A DNA stretch of 64,000 bases from Hondaea fermentalgiana (GCA_014084085.1 NPFB01000129.1:18226-82225); one strand, 5' to 3'. Positions 10,095 through 19,949 are shown, numbered from the stretch's first letter. Notes: generated by a model from the sequence alone, not told the origin. Program-made: numbers and translations.

Positions 10095-10151
10095 TTCTTC
10101 TTCTTCTTCTCCGTCTTCTTCGTCGTCTACTTCTTCTTCTTCTTCTTCTTC
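10095..10151. repeat. polypyrimidine (TTC)n tract
   Basis: An almost uninterrupted TTC/TCT run on the + strand upstream of RPL26. It could influence promoter structure, but nothing in the sequence proves this. Confidence 0.85.
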
Positions 10152-10460
10152 GCCCTCTTGGCCCCCGCGGTTTTTATCCCCGCGGGCCCGGCGCGTTTTC
10201 GCCCCGCGCGCACACCTCCGTGCGCCGTGCGCCGTGCCCGCCGCGGATCTCCGCTGCGTACCCCCTAGGGTTAGGTTTTCTCGGCGGAGCCGGGGTGGCA
10301 AGCAGTGCTTGGTGGGTGGCGGGCGGCGTGGGGGGCAGGGCGGGAGACTTGGCGCGCCTCCTTGGCGCCATTGAGCGCGGCGGAGAGGGCGAAAGGCCAA
10401 TCACCGATTGAGACACACGAGCGCCAGGAGTCTGTCTCGCGCTTCGCCTCGCCAGGGAAG

Positions 10461-11225
10461 ATGAAGTTCTCGGTACGTGCGCGAGGGCGCGCCTGCCGCC
10501 GCTGCCCGCCGCCCTGCCCGTCGCGCTCGCGTCGCGTCGCCCCCGCCCCGCGCATGGAGCGCGTGGTGGAGCGCATCATGTCGCGGCGAGATGACGAGGA
10601 ATGACTGGCACCTGGCCAGCCAGCCAGCCAGCCCGCCCGCCCGCCCGCCCGGGCGCGCGACGGGAAGGAGACGGGGCGTGCTGCGCAAGAGAATTGCGCG
10701 GCATATGATGGGTAATGACGACGATGAAATCAACAGAATAACTGACGGAATGGAACGCTTTACCGACGTGCTTGTTTTCTACTCTTCGCTGTCGCACGCG
10801 GAAAACCTTACGTAACACAGCCCTTTGTTTCGTCCTCGCGGAGGAAGAACCGCAAGGCCCACTTCGGTGCGGACTCCAACCGCCGCCAGAAGCTCATGAG
10901 CTCCCCGCTCTCCAAGGAGCTCCAGCAGCAGCACAAGGTCCGCGCCATGCCGGTCCGCAAGGATGACGAGGTCGTCATTGCCCGCGGCAAGTTCAAGCTC
11001 GTCGAGGGCAAGGTTGTCTCGTGCTTCCGCAAGAAGTTCGTCCTCCACATTGAGGGCGCCAAGATCACCAAGCAGAACGAGCAGCCCGTCTTCGTCGGCA
11101 TCCACCCCTCGAACGTCATCATTAAGCGCTTGAAAATGGACAAGGACCGCAAGGCCACCCTCGAGCGCAAGGCCCGGGGCGCCCAGAAGAAGGTGAGCAG
11201 CGGTGATATTAGCCAGATGGACTAA
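10461..11225 (+). CDS. RPL26: 60S ribosomal protein L26 (uL24), two exons
   Basis: Exon 1 is 10461-10472 (ATG AAG TTC TCG = MKFS). The intron is 10473-10820 (GTACGT...CACAG). Exon 2 is 10821-11225, ending in TAA. The spliced product has 138 residues and begins [19 protein letters not shown], in close agreement with the universal eukaryotic start MKFNPFVTSDRSKNRK. This fixes both splice sites. The KOW-type core ([19 protein letters not shown]) and [20 protein letters not shown] are typical. uL24 binds 28S rRNA domain I near the exit tunnel of the large subunit. A start at the later in-frame ATG (10896) would lose a third of the conserved N-terminus. Confidence 0.96.
10473..10820 (+). other. 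RPL26: RPL26 intron, 348 bp, very GC-rich
   Basis: It has a GTACGT donor and a CACAG acceptor, and lies directly after codon 4. The intron contains a CCAG/CCCG tetranucleotide tract (10614-10650) and is richer in GC than most of the flanking coding sequence. It is one of only two introns that could be demonstrated in the window. Confidence 0.93.
10614..10650. repeat. (CCAG)n(CCCG)n tetranucleotide tract
   Basis: About four CCAG units run into about five CCCG units inside the RPL26 intron. Confidence 0.9.
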
Positions 11226-11390
11226 GGGATTCTCTCGGCTGCCTGCGTGAGCGGGCGAGCGCTCGTTCATGCAACTCCTGTGCATTCCCTTCCAACTTTT
11301 ATCGACTACCCGCAATCAGCTTATTCGCAGATCCTGGTTTTCTGACCATTCGTTTCTCATTTCTTACTGCTACATGCTGCTCCATCGCGA

Positions 11391-12089
11391 TCAGCTCTTG
11401 AACACCTTGTCGCACCGCCCTGGCCTGTGCGAAAGCTTGTGCGCAAACTTTTGCGGCAATGTGGATCGCAGCACGCAATGCGAATCGAGCCATCCGCGAC
11501 TGTGTGCGCGAAGGTCGCGCGCCAGTTGGAACTCGCCCTGTGCACAGCAGCAACGCGGACAGGCGCGACCTAGGAACCAGCGTTTCATTTCGGCTCTTGG
11601 GTCCACGCAGACTTGGGCCAGAGCCACGCCTTGTCGTCGCACAATCGCCTTGAGCGGACTACTTCCCGTCACTGCGCAGACCACGCTTCCGTCTGGCTTT
11701 TCCACGCGCGTCGCGAGCACTTCGTATGGTGTCTCGTTTTCGCAAACATCGCACGTGCGAAGCCACGCGTATGCGCACAAGAAGAATTCGTCGCGTTTGC
11801 GCTCCACGGCAACGCGAGAGTCTTCAGAGCGCGCGTCGGGCAACGCCTGCGCCGACACGTATTTTGCAGCGCTCTTGCCGAGCATCGCCGCAGTTCCAGA
11901 CATCTTGCGCTTGTTTTCGAAGACCACGGCTTCTTTTTTCTTGCCTTCTTCTTCGACTTCGCGGTCGCCGTTGTCGTTGTCGTCATCCCCTTCGGAGTCC
12001 GTTTCCCAGCCCGTCTCCGTCTCGGCGACCTTGGCCAAATTGACCTTGTCCAAGGCACGGTCGAGGCGGATTTTGCTTTGGCGCATCAT
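11391..12089 (-). CDS. unknown protein, Cys-rich, possible zinc-binding
   Basis: The 232-residue frame starts at ATG (complement of 12087-12089). I do not recognise the family. The first 30 residues are basic/amphipathic and are followed by an acidic stretch (GDDDNDNGDREVEEEGKKK). The rest is mixed and contains CDVC near residue 113 and CPRCCC near residue 179, spaced like the two knuckles of a zinc ribbon. Several Cys/His residues follow. G/C-ending codons dominate, as in the neighbouring genes, which supports real coding. The gene is convergent with RPL26 (165 bases apart). The C-terminal 50 residues look less ordered, so the true gene could end differently, for example by an intron. Confidence 0.6.
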   Translation of the reverse strand: MMRQSKIRLDRALDKVNLAKVAETETGWETDSEGDDDNDNGDREVEEEGKKKEAVVFENKRKMSGTAAMLGKSAAKYVSAQALPDARSEDSRVAVERKRDEFFLCAYAWLRTCDVCENETPYEVLATRVEKPDGSVVCAVTGSSPLKAIVRRQGVALAQVCVDPRAEMKRWFLGRACPRCCCAQGEFQLARDLRAHSRGWLDSHCVLRSTLPQKFAHKLSHRPGRCDKVFKS

Positions 12090-12454
12090 CCTCCTTTCTT
12101 CTTGTGGACGGCGTCCTCGACCTTGTTGTGCTCGCGCGCCCGGCTCGCTCGCTCAACCTGCTTCTTCCTTTCCGTGGTACCACTCTACTTCTTCTTCGAT
12201 TCCACTTTACTTTACTTCTTTGGATCACGTCAACGAGCACCTGCGTCACGTTATGCAGGCAGTTTTGCTCACTCGCCTTTCTCGTCGTCCTCGTGAAACA
12301 ACACTCCCCCAAAATTAAAGAAAAGAAGTCCTCGCTTGCTGCTTGATGCATCCATCCTTTGGCTTGCATTTGTGCGTTGTACGGTATCGTGCCTTGTACC
12401 GTACAAGAAGACTTTTTCACTCTGGTACGCAATCATCAGTATCGTACTTGCACG

Positions 12455-12477
12455 CTCTCTCTCTCTCTCTCTCTCTC
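12455..12477. repeat. (CT)n microsatellite
   Basis: About eleven CT units, uninterrupted, in the divergent intergenic region. Confidence 0.95.
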
Positions 12478-12767
12478 GCTTTGTCTCTTTTCGGCATTGG
12501 TGGGCGTGCGTCCGTCGGCCACAAGTCTGCCTGCGACTCCGACGACATGCTTTAGAGACTCTCTCGCGCTTTCTCAAGTTCTTTGCCGGCAGCGATCAGG
12601 CGAGCCCTGCGTCGAAGCCCTTGCTTCTGGGCCGAGGCAAGCTGCTGGCCTTCTGCCTCCGCTCGCTCGCTGTCTGCCTGTCTGCACCAAGCCCAGCGAC
12701 AGACGACATCTCGGGCACGTGCACGTGCGACACTCTGGCCGGCCTGCAGTCCACATTTCCGACGCGT

Positions 12768-12903
12768 GCTCGCTCGCTCGCTCGCTCGTTCGTTCGCTCG
12801 TTCGTTCGGGCGAAGCTGCTTTCGCGCCCGTGCACGCGCGCTCGCTCGCTCGCTCGCGCAAGCGCAAGCGCAAGCGCACGCACGCGCAAGCGCAAGCGCG
12901 CAA
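12768..12903. repeat. CTCG/CTCGTTCG and GCGCAA low-complexity block
   Basis: A (GCTC)n run with CGTT interruptions (12768-12808) is followed by a second CTCG run and then GCGCAA-type hexamers (12839-12903). The block lies 240-370 bases upstream of the GYSWE-protein start codon. Confidence 0.9.
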
Positions 12904-13139
12904 GCTCGCACTCAAGGGCGCGCGTAACTAAGCTCTCCGCTCGCGCGCGCAGAGCTGCAAAAACCATCCGCGGTCCCTCCAGGCAACCGACTGCGAGCGA
13001 CCAACCGACCGGACGATCGTCCGCACGCGACGCGACGCGGACGCACGCAGACGCCGACGACCGCGACGGAGAGGCCCGAAGACGAGGCCTACCTTGCTGG
13101 TGGAGACGCTAGCGCTCGTGGCGAAGTGAAGAGGCAAGC

Positions 13140-14840
13140 ATGGGCATCTTCACACGAGGCGGCAGCGCGCCCCGACCTCCGCGCAAGCCGAGCAAGTACA
13201 AGGGGTACAACTACGAGGCCGAAGATCACGACGACGACGAGGGTCTGCCAGAATGGTTCGATGAAAACGATGGAGCTCCTCCTGTGCCGCCACGCTGGTC
13301 TCGCGGCGAGCAAGAGCCCCGAACGCGGAGAATGGTCCGTAAAAGCTTGGGCAAAACCCATAGGCGTGACGAGCTCTTGACGCAGAACTCGTCCAGCTTT
13401 CGCGAGCGACAGGTGCCGGCTCGTGCTGCAACATCGGGACCAGGATATAGCTGGGAGACTGGCGGGGGTGGAGGCGGAGGTGGAGGGTCGTACTATGACG
13501 ACGTCGACGCATCTGCTGGTGCCGATGACTTTGACGACGATGATGGCGATGACGGCTACAGCGCCCCACCACCTACTCGTACGCAGCGTGGCGGTGGTGG
13601 TGGCGGCGGAGGTGGAGGAGGTTACAGCTGGGAGACCTCCGGCGCATCGAGCAGTGGCGGTGGCAGTGGCGGTGGCGGTGGCGGTGGCGGTGGCTACAGC
13701 TGGGAGACCTCAGCGCCCACTCGAGCCCCCACTTCAGCTCCTGGGGGCTACAGCTGGGAAACCTCGGCGCCCGCTCGACAAGATCCCACTCCGGCCTCGA
13801 ACGAGGGCTCCTCCACCGGGTACAGCTGGGAACAAAGTGGACGTACAGGCGGGGGCATTGTTCGCGCTCCCGAAACAGCAAAACCCTCGGCAGCTCCCGC
13901 AGCCTGGGCACTCGCACGGCGCTCCAAAAATAGAGGCGGCGCGGGCGCGGGCGCGGGCGCAAGCGCAAGCGCAGCCGCTGGAGGTAGCCGTACAGGAGGA
14001 GACGGCTGGCGTAATCATGGCAATGGTTGGCGTCACGGAGAAAAGCCCAAAGCCGACGCGCACTGGAGGCAAGAGGCCGCCTCCGAGGACGACGACGACA
14101 ACCATGACGAGGACGTCCCCGCTACCACAGGTGGCTACAGCTGGGAAACAAATGGCACTGGAGGTGGCGCGAGCGCCAGTGCCGGGGGCTACAGCTGGGA
14201 GACCTCCGGAACTGATGCGGCCGATCGAGGTGGTTACAGCTGGGAAGAACCTGCCAAACGGAGGTCAAGTCGCGGCGCTGCGCTCCTCAAACGCCTCAGT
14301 GGGCGTCTTAGCGGTTCACGTGGCGCAATGGTGGCGAGTCCTGGCTCCGGCAGCGACATGGAGTCCTACGCCCAAGGTGCGGGCTGCTACCTGATCTTCG
14401 AGACCAACAGTAATGGCGTTCTCTATGCGCAATGGTCCTCGGATGGATCTGCGCCTGCCAATGCCTGGGCTTACTTTCGCCCTCAGAAAAAGGTACCTGC
14501 TTACAAGTACACGCAGAACAAAGGTCGCATGGACATTCTCAAGATCAGCGGAGATAAAAAGAAGATCTATGACGGCGTCGCGCAATTCATCAAGGACGCG
14601 GTCACCTACCGCGCTACCTTTGTCCCGCTTGATCACAGCGAGATCAAGTTTGATATGTACGGCCTCACCTACGAGCTGACCGTCTTTCCGTTCAACCTCG
14701 GCCAGGAGTATTCTACCAATCGTCTCGAAGCCGTCGCGGTCGTCCCGCACTCCAGTCTCGCCTATGAGGGCATCACGAAGACCAGTCGCGGTTATTTTCT
14801 CTCTACGGGCAACAAGGCTGGTGTCTCGTCTGCCATGTGA
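13140..14840 (+). CDS. Gly-rich protein with eight GYSWE motifs and a conserved-looking C-terminal domain
   Basis: The 566-residue protein starts at ATG 13140. I do not recognise the family. Residues 1-95 are charged and Pro-rich. Residues about 100-370 are low-complexity Gly/Ser/Ala/Asp with eight copies of GYSWE(T/Q/E), at about residues 102, 161, 185, 203, 227, 332, 350 and 365, mostly flanked by Gly and by Ser/Thr. Residues about 405-566 form a compact, non-repetitive domain (GCYLIFETNSNGVLYAQW, YKYTQNKGRMDILKISGD, IKFDMYGLTYELTVFPFN) that looks globular. No signal peptide or TM segment is seen, so it is probably cytosolic. The repeats could be short linear docking motifs, but that is inference. 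The gene is divergent from the Cys-rich gene and convergent with SmB. Confidence 0.85.
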   Translation: MGIFTRGGSAPRPPRKPSKYKGYNYEAEDHDDDEGLPEWFDENDGAPPVPPRWSRGEQEPRTRRMVRKSLGKTHRRDELLTQNSSSFRERQVPARAATSGPGYSWETGGGGGGGGGSYYDDVDASAGADDFDDDDGDDGYSAPPPTRTQRGGGGGGGGGGGYSWETSGASSSGGGSGGGGGGGGGYSWETSAPTRAPTSAPGGYSWETSAPARQDPTPASNEGSSTGYSWEQSGRTGGGIVRAPETAKPSAAPAAWALARRSKNRGGAGAGAGASASAAAGGSRTGGDGWRNHGNGWRHGEKPKADAHWRQEAASEDDDDNHDEDVPATTGGYSWETNGTGGGASASAGGYSWETSGTDAADRGGYSWEEPAKRRSSRGAALLKRLSGRLSGSRGAMVASPGSGSDMESYAQGAGCYLIFETNSNGVLYAQWSSDGSAPANAWAYFRPQKKVPAYKYTQNKGRMDILKISGDKKKIYDGVAQFIKDAVTYRATFVPLDHSEIKFDMYGLTYELTVFPFNLGQEYSTNRLEAVAVVPHSSLAYEGITKTSRGYFLSTGNKAGVSSAM

Positions 14841-15524
14841 TCTGTGGTGCGCCTTTACTTACGTTTCCCTCCAAAGGGCTCCATACCTCTACTCCATTCC
14901 TATTCCTTTTTCCGCTGACACAATCGGTGAATATGTTATCTTTCGTTGTTTTATCTTTGTTTGTTTGCTCTGTAAATGTCAGTGATAGCCTTCTACGTCA
15001 GCCGTGCGATCTCTCAGGGGCACAGTGCTTTGCTGTATGGCTTCACATAGAAGAAAGGATTTGGCTCGTGTTTCTTCTGATTCCTAAGAAAGATGCATCA
15101 TTCTGGCGCCACTTGCCAGAAGCGATGGAGAGGAAAAATGAAAGAGGATAAAGCCCTTTCTAGTAGCTTCACAGAGAATCGACAAGAGTACCGTGGCAAA
15201 AAAATGCCGACACATTCTATCGACCACTATTTTCGGCCACGAAGAAGAGCGTGAGCATAAACAAGCAGGCTTGGCTTCGTTGCGCGTTTTTCACCCCCTG
15301 CCTCTTCTAAAAAAGAAGACGTTCGTTTGAAGCTGTAAAGACAAGCAGCCAGCCTTCGAGCAAGAGAGAGAGAGAGAGACAGCAGCCCCATTTTCACTCC
15401 TATTGCTTCCACATTGATGCCATATGCCTTGCTATCTCATTTTTGCGCGCGCTGTTGTTTTTCTGGCTCACAAATGAGCAAAGATTCGCGCCGCACATGC
15501 ATTTTAGATGGGGGGAAAAGAAAA
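14841..15524. other. convergent intergenic region GYSWE gene/SmB
   Basis: It is AT-rich with a short (GA)n run at 15364-15379. It holds the two 3' ends and no recognised gene. Confidence 0.6.
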
Positions 15525-16049
15525 TCACTTGCGCGGTGGAGGCATCATGTTGCCTCCCGGGGGCATCATGCCCGGCGGCATCATGCCTGGAGGTGGCATC
15601 ATGCCTGGTGGCGGCATCATGCCGCCCGGCGCCATAGCGCCAGGCGGTGGCATGCCCTGACCACGGCCCCCAAATTGCATTGGTTGTGCGTGCGCTGCAG
15701 TCACAGCCTGCGGTGGGAGAACTCCACGGCCCGCGGCCACAGCACGACCTGCTCCTGGTGCAAGTGAGGTCTTGAGGTCCTGTTGCGGAGGCGCCTCCAC
15801 CTGCACGCTAACGACGTTCTCGCCACGCAAAAGGACAAGGCCGAGCGTGCGTTTTTCCTCACGCTCCTCGAGCATTTTGCTGCCGCGCTTCTTTTTGATC
15901 TTGCGATGCTCTTCGCACTCTGCCAGGACCAAGTTCATATGCTTGTCAAAGGCCAAAAAGGTCCCCACCAGCTGCCTCCCGTCCGTCAGCGTCGCGCGCA
16001 TCCTCCAGTTGATAAATTGCAGCATCTTGCTGCTCTTGATCATGCTCAT
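15525..16049 (-). CDS. SNRPB: Sm protein B (SNRPB-like core snRNP protein)
   Basis: The 174-residue protein starts at ATG (complement of 16047-16049), with a second ATG two codons on. The Sm fold occupies residues 1-90. The Sm1 motif is [19 protein letters not shown], a basic insertion ([13 protein letters not shown]) follows, and the Sm2 motif is [12 protein letters not shown]. The tail is Gly/Pro/Met-rich with repeated MMPPPGM units, as in SmB/B', which binds splicing partners through such proline-rich segments. SmB is one of seven proteins forming the ring on U1, U2, U4 and U5 snRNAs. It is shorter than human SmB (about 240) because the proline-rich tail is short. Confidence 0.95.
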   Translation of the reverse strand: MSMIKSSKMLQFINWRMRATLTDGRQLVGTFLAFDKHMNLVLAECEEHRKIKKKRGSKMLEEREEKRTLGLVLLRGENVVSVQVEAPPQQDLKTSLAPGAGRAVAAGRGVLPPQAVTAAHAQPMQFGGRGQGMPPPGAMAPGGMMPPPGMMPPPGMMPPGMMPPGGNMMPPPRK

Positions 16050-16444
16050 GGTGGCTACCGCCGCTCTCTACCGCTGCACCGCCCGTGCGCCTCTCGCGTC
16101 CGCTGAGTCGCCACGCCCGCTGCAAGTGCTCTGCCTTACGCTGCGCGCCCTTCGCCCGCGCACCAGCCGCCGCAGCCGCGATTCGACCTTTGCTCGCAAC
16201 GAAGCCACTCACCATCAAGTCACGTCACTCCAGTTCATTTTTACGGATACCGATAAAAGGAAAGTCAACGTCAATCTTTGTTTGCTTGCGTCTTGAGTTT
16301 GAATATGTAAAAACTCACTCTTTACTCTCCTTGTTGTAGCTCCTGTGGCGCGTTCTTTGAAATCCCGGGTTTCATACCATAAATATCTTCTTTGGCCCGT
16401 CGCCACCTTGCTCCAGTCCAAAATACAATACAAAATGATCTTTC
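16050..16444. other. intergenic region upstream of SmB
   Basis: About 395 bases between SmB (-) and the 3' end of the LRR gene (-). It presumably carries the SmB promoter. No other feature is seen. Confidence 0.6.
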
Positions 16445-19390
16445 TCAGGCCCACAAATAAGCTGCACGTGCATCAAGTCGAAAGGGATCGGGCCCAGCAA
16501 GGTTGATGGGAACAGCGTCGCTCGCGTCCTCCTCGTCCATGTCTTCGTCATTGCTAACTTGTGCAGAGACGTGCAAAAGTCGAGTATATGTGGAGCGCAA
16601 GGTCAAGAGCTGGCGTGTGCGCATCCGCTGCAGAACGTGAGCCGGGAAACGAACCCACAAAGAAAGCGTGTCACCCACAAAAACGTCCAGTGTGCGAAGA
16701 CTGACGCGATAGTGCGCATAACTCATGTCCTCCACGTCTTGACCAGCAGGGAGTCTCGCCGAGTCTTCATCACCAGAGAGCGCCGTGCTTGCAGTACCGT
16801 TTTTGGTAATGCGCCACTGCACCCCAATAGTGCCTCCGTTTGGCGCGCGACGGTCACGCAGAGGCTCGCCAGAACCCACTTTTTCGATGCGCATATCCCA
16901 TGCCAGCTGTAATTCGCCGCCGCGCACGCCTGCATGCACGTAGAAATCGTGGACCCGCAAAAAAGCATTGGCCGTGTTACGACCATCAATGAGTACCGAA
17001 GACTCGAACTCCCAGCTCCGATCCTGAAGCAAGCGGATGCAACGACCCGCCTCTTCCGTCGAGTCCGTCTTTTCTTCGTCTCTGGCAGATTCGCCTTTTG
17101 CTTCCGTGAGACGAGCATCCGCACCTTCGACCGTAGCTTGGACAGAGAGACTCTGGACATAACATCCTTTCCAAGAACTGGTTCCCTCGGCCGGCTCGGG
17201 CCGAACCTCGAGAATGAGCTTGTCGCCGCTTTGCCATTCAACTGTATCAACCTCGTAGCGCATCCAGGACCGTTGACGCTCCCCGCGCTTTTTCGCAGCG
17301 ACAAGCCGCCCGCATGCATGACTGTCACCGGCACAACAGACCTCAATGGATGGATCTCCGACAGCCTGAACGCGGCGCTCGCGCATCACGCGCCACTCAA
17401 GAGGAGGGTCGGTCTCCCACACAACGCGAAGAGACCGAACTGTGCCGAGTCCCGGAGGCAGTGAAAAGGTGCACAAGTCGACCGATGCTGCCGTTGGCGA
17501 CGCGAGCAGCTGTGCTAGTTGCGTTCGTTCTGACATGGCATAAAGCTCAATCGTCCCACTCGAACGCTTCACCTTATCGTCCAGAACCCCCGTTTCATGT
17601 CGCGCGTCGGCTCGGTCATGACGTAGCGCCTCAAGCAACCGTCTCTTGATGCCTACAGAGAAGAGCAAATGCTCTGGCGGACCCAGTGAAACAAGACTTG
17701 AAGTTTCTTTGACGGCCTTGCACAGCACTTCAGCTCCTCGCTGCGTAGTCTCGAGGTCGGCCCTGTAGAACTTGTTGCGTGCCAGATTAAGTTCGTTTAT
17801 TGGCGCCTCCGTCTCCGTTAGCGCGCGCGCCAAGCGGCCTGCGCACGCATCCGTGAGCTCGTTTGCGGCGAGATTAACACGTTTGAGCGTAAAGCTTGAC
17901 GCAATTGCTTTGGCAAGCCATGAGGCACCAAGCGCGCCGATGCCGTTCATGCGCAGCACAAGCTCTTCGAGCAAATGAAAGCTTTCGCGCGAGGCTTCTC
18001 GGAGCTTTGATTGATATCGGGAAGCATGAACGTCGGCCCCGCGCATCAGCGCGTCTGCGCGAATCATCGCCTTGGACAAAATCACGGCACCCTGCGAGCC
18101 GATAAAGGCCATGCTAAGATCCAGAACGCGCAAATACGCCTTGGAGACTCCCTCCGAGGCAAGAGCTACAAGAGCTGCTTTGGGCAAAGAGCGCTGCACA
18201 AGACCCAAGGCGGTGATGCTACAGTGCGCAGACATGATGCGGGAAACAAAGGTTGCCGTGCTTCCTCGCTTTGTCATGGACGCGCGATCGTTTCTTGGAT
18301 CTCGCAAGGAAATCACCAGCCGCGAAAGCACATTTCGTGCCTCGCCAAAGAGCTCGCCAAGAACTTTGCCGGCCGCAGGGTCTTCGGCAAAGAGGTTCTC
18401 GCTCAGATCGAGCGACTTGAGTGTCTCGTTGCGAAGCAATGCTCTTCCCACGGTCTGTGCACCGGCGAGCCGGAGACGATTGTCGCGTAGGGAAAGCTCC
18501 TCGAGTCCGGAGCCCCGCTGCGCCAAAATTTGGGCCACGAGCCCCGCACAGCTGTCCGCGAGAGCATTGCTACTCAGATCGAGCACACGGAGATGAGGAA
18601 GATGCACGAGGGCCTTGCCAAGCTGCGCGAGCATGGGATCATTCACTCCTTGGCCATTGAGGTGCAAACTCGCCAGATTGACAAGAGATTCTGTGTCGCT
18701 GAGATCGAGCTTGCGTCCAGCAGTGTCCGTGTATGTCCCCAGCGTGTAGTCAGCTTCCCCATCAGATGTGTCTTCATCGTCCCAGCTCTCCGTGCTTTCC
18801 TCAGAGTCGTTTCCGAGATCGTTATCCTCTTTTTCTCGCAAATGACGCGGTTTCGAGGATCCTTTATATTTTCTTGACCGTCGGGTTGTCTTTTGTTCGA
18901 CATTTCCGTCCCGATTCTCGAGGGTGCTACGCATTACTTGTAATTCGCGTTCCTTTTCTTGCAGCTGCATTTCCATCAGCTGGCGTTCTTTCTCTACAAT
19001 TGCTTGCACCTCTGCGAGGAGTTCAGGACTCTCAAGTGTGGTTTTCAAGTATGAACCCTTTGCTTGATTTTCGCTTTGATCTTCGGTGACTCTGCGAGGA
19101 CTTGGTTGCTCGTGAAGTTTCGAGGCAAGATTATTTGGCGAGCCTCGACGAGCCACACGAGGCGACGAACTAGCTCGCTGTTTCGCACCAGGACTTACAG
19201 AGGCACCTTGGTTTTTTTGCTCGTGTCTTTTAGCGCTCTCTCGAAGACGCGCCGCGGCTGCTGACAACGGACTAAGGTCGCCATCGTTGTGCACGCTCTC
19301 CGTCGCGCGATCAACATTGCCTTTGGTCCTTGATTTTGCGCTCCGTGGTCGTGAGCCCGCAACACGGCGTCTCGTGGGAGGTCGCATCAT
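16445..19390 (-). CDS. leucine-rich-repeat protein with C-terminal beta-sandwich-like region
   Basis: The 981-residue protein starts at the first in-frame ATG (complement of 19388-19390); the frame is open upstream only from a TTG. The N-terminus is basic and disordered, and a short coiled coil lies at about 120-157 (EKERQLMEMQLQEKERELQ). An acidic Ser-rich linker precedes RNase-inhibitor-type leucine-rich repeats at about 230-540 (LRVLDLSSNALADSCAG, LEELSLRDNRLRLAGA, LKSLDLSENLFAED, ELNLARNKF). From about 640 to the end there are two all-beta-looking blocks with similar phrasing (YEVDTVEWQSGDKLILEVRP and YRVSLRTLDVFVGDTLSLWV), suggesting a duplicated beta-sandwich module. No TM segment or signal peptide is seen. 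LRRs of this type bind proteins and the partner is unknown. Confidence 0.85.
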   Translation of the reverse strand: MMRPPTRRRVAGSRPRSAKSRTKGNVDRATESVHNDGDLSPLSAAAARLRESAKRHEQKNQGASVSPGAKQRASSSPRVARRGSPNNLASKLHEQPSPRRVTEDQSENQAKGSYLKTTLESPELLAEVQAIVEKERQLMEMQLQEKERELQVMRSTLENRDGNVEQKTTRRSRKYKGSSKPRHLREKEDNDLGNDSEESTESWDDEDTSDGEADYTLGTYTDTAGRKLDLSDTESLVNLASLHLNGQGVNDPMLAQLGKALVHLPHLRVLDLSSNALADSCAGLVAQILAQRGSGLEELSLRDNRLRLAGAQTVGRALLRNETLKSLDLSENLFAEDPAAGKVLGELFGEARNVLSRLVISLRDPRNDRASMTKRGSTATFVSRIMSAHCSITALGLVQRSLPKAALVALASEGVSKAYLRVLDLSMAFIGSQGAVILSKAMIRADALMRGADVHASRYQSKLREASRESFHLLEELVLRMNGIGALGASWLAKAIASSFTLKRVNLAANELTDACAGRLARALTETEAPINELNLARNKFYRADLETTQRGAEVLCKAVKETSSLVSLGPPEHLLFSVGIKRRLLEALRHDRADARHETGVLDDKVKRSSGTIELYAMSERTQLAQLLASPTAASVDLCTFSLPPGLGTVRSLRVVWETDPPLEWRVMRERRVQAVGDPSIEVCCAGDSHACGRLVAAKKRGERQRSWMRYEVDTVEWQSGDKLILEVRPEPAEGTSSWKGCYVQSLSVQATVEGADARLTEAKGESARDEEKTDSTEEAGRCIRLLQDRSWEFESSVLIDGRNTANAFLRVHDFYVHAGVRGGELQLAWDMRIEKVGSGEPLRDRRAPNGGTIGVQWRITKNGTASTALSGDEDSARLPAGQDVEDMSYAHYRVSLRTLDVFVGDTLSLWVRFPAHVLQRMRTRQLLTLRSTYTRLLHVSAQVSNDEDMDEEDASDAVPINLAGPDPFRLDARAAYLWA

Positions 19391-19755
19391 CTTCTCCTTT
19401 GCTGCAAGCTCGCTCTCTCTTGCCTTTCTTTTACGTTGCGCACTGCAGGTTGAATGAATGCTTATCCGTGTCACCCAGCCCTCGTGCGCACAGCAGTCTT
19501 GTTGCCTGTGCGCGCTAGTTGCACGCAAGAAGCTGCCCAACTTGGTGCGCGGGATCGTTTGCCAAGATGGACAACTTGAATACGACTAGTAAAAGAAAGT
19601 GGCTCAACGGCCCGCAAGACCAATAGACTCGGACAGACAAAAGGTGTCCCGCCATCGGAAAGAGAAGGACGAGCCTAGCCCAGGTTTACCTTGACCGTTC
19701 TGTCCGTCAGGCTGTTATACAGGTCGTTTAAGAGAATGCTAGGGTGTGTGTGTGC

Positions 19756-19802
<47 letters not shown>

Positions 19803-19949
19803 AAGAGTTAACCGAAAGACTTGCATGCAGATGAAAGCTACAAATCATTTGCGGTGATTTCTGACTTTCATCAGAAACAAAGCGTACGGGACGATACGGA
19901 AGTGAAATTCATGAGAATAAAGCATGGGTAGGCTGGCTAACTACTACTA
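19391..19949. other. intergenic region with long GA microsatellite
   Basis: It lies between the LRR gene (-) promoter side and the 3' end of the Ttd14-like gene. It contains a short GT run and a (GA)21 microsatellite. No gene is supported. Confidence 0.6.
19758..19799. repeat. (GA)21 microsatellite
   Basis: Twenty-one uninterrupted GA units preceded by a short GTGTGTGTGCGT run. It is the longest perfect microsatellite in the window and is likely length-polymorphic. Confidence 0.97.

Larger units (their letters stand above)
9062..10460. other. divergent intergenic region CWC22/RPL26
   Basis: There is no supported gene. It contains a pair of TAGGCCTA palindromes (9540-9547 and 9558-9565), a C9-10 run near 9570, and a long pyrimidine (TTC) tract about 310-370 bases upstream of the RPL26 start. 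Open frames here are pyrimidine-repeat translations. Confidence 0.6.
12090..13139. other. divergent intergenic region with simple repeats
   Basis: It contains (CT)n, CTCG and GCGCAA repeat tracts (annotated separately). Open frames across it read as Arg/Ser/Leu/Ala runs from repeats. Promoters for the Cys-rich protein and the GYSWE protein must lie here. No gene is supported. Confidence 0.6.

Noticed and set aside
10084..10411. Ser/Phe-rich frames over the TTC tract
   Set aside because: They are translations of simple repeat upstream of RPL26.
12336..13112. 258-codon and neighbouring frames in the CTCG/GCGCAA region
   Set aside because: Their residues come from tetranucleotide and hexanucleotide repeats (RSLARS) on both strands.
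13423..14394. 323-codon frame in another phase over the GYSWE gene
   Set aside because: It is repeat-derived (VAVAVAV, ARARAQAQAQ) and overlaps a better frame with a structured C-terminal domain.
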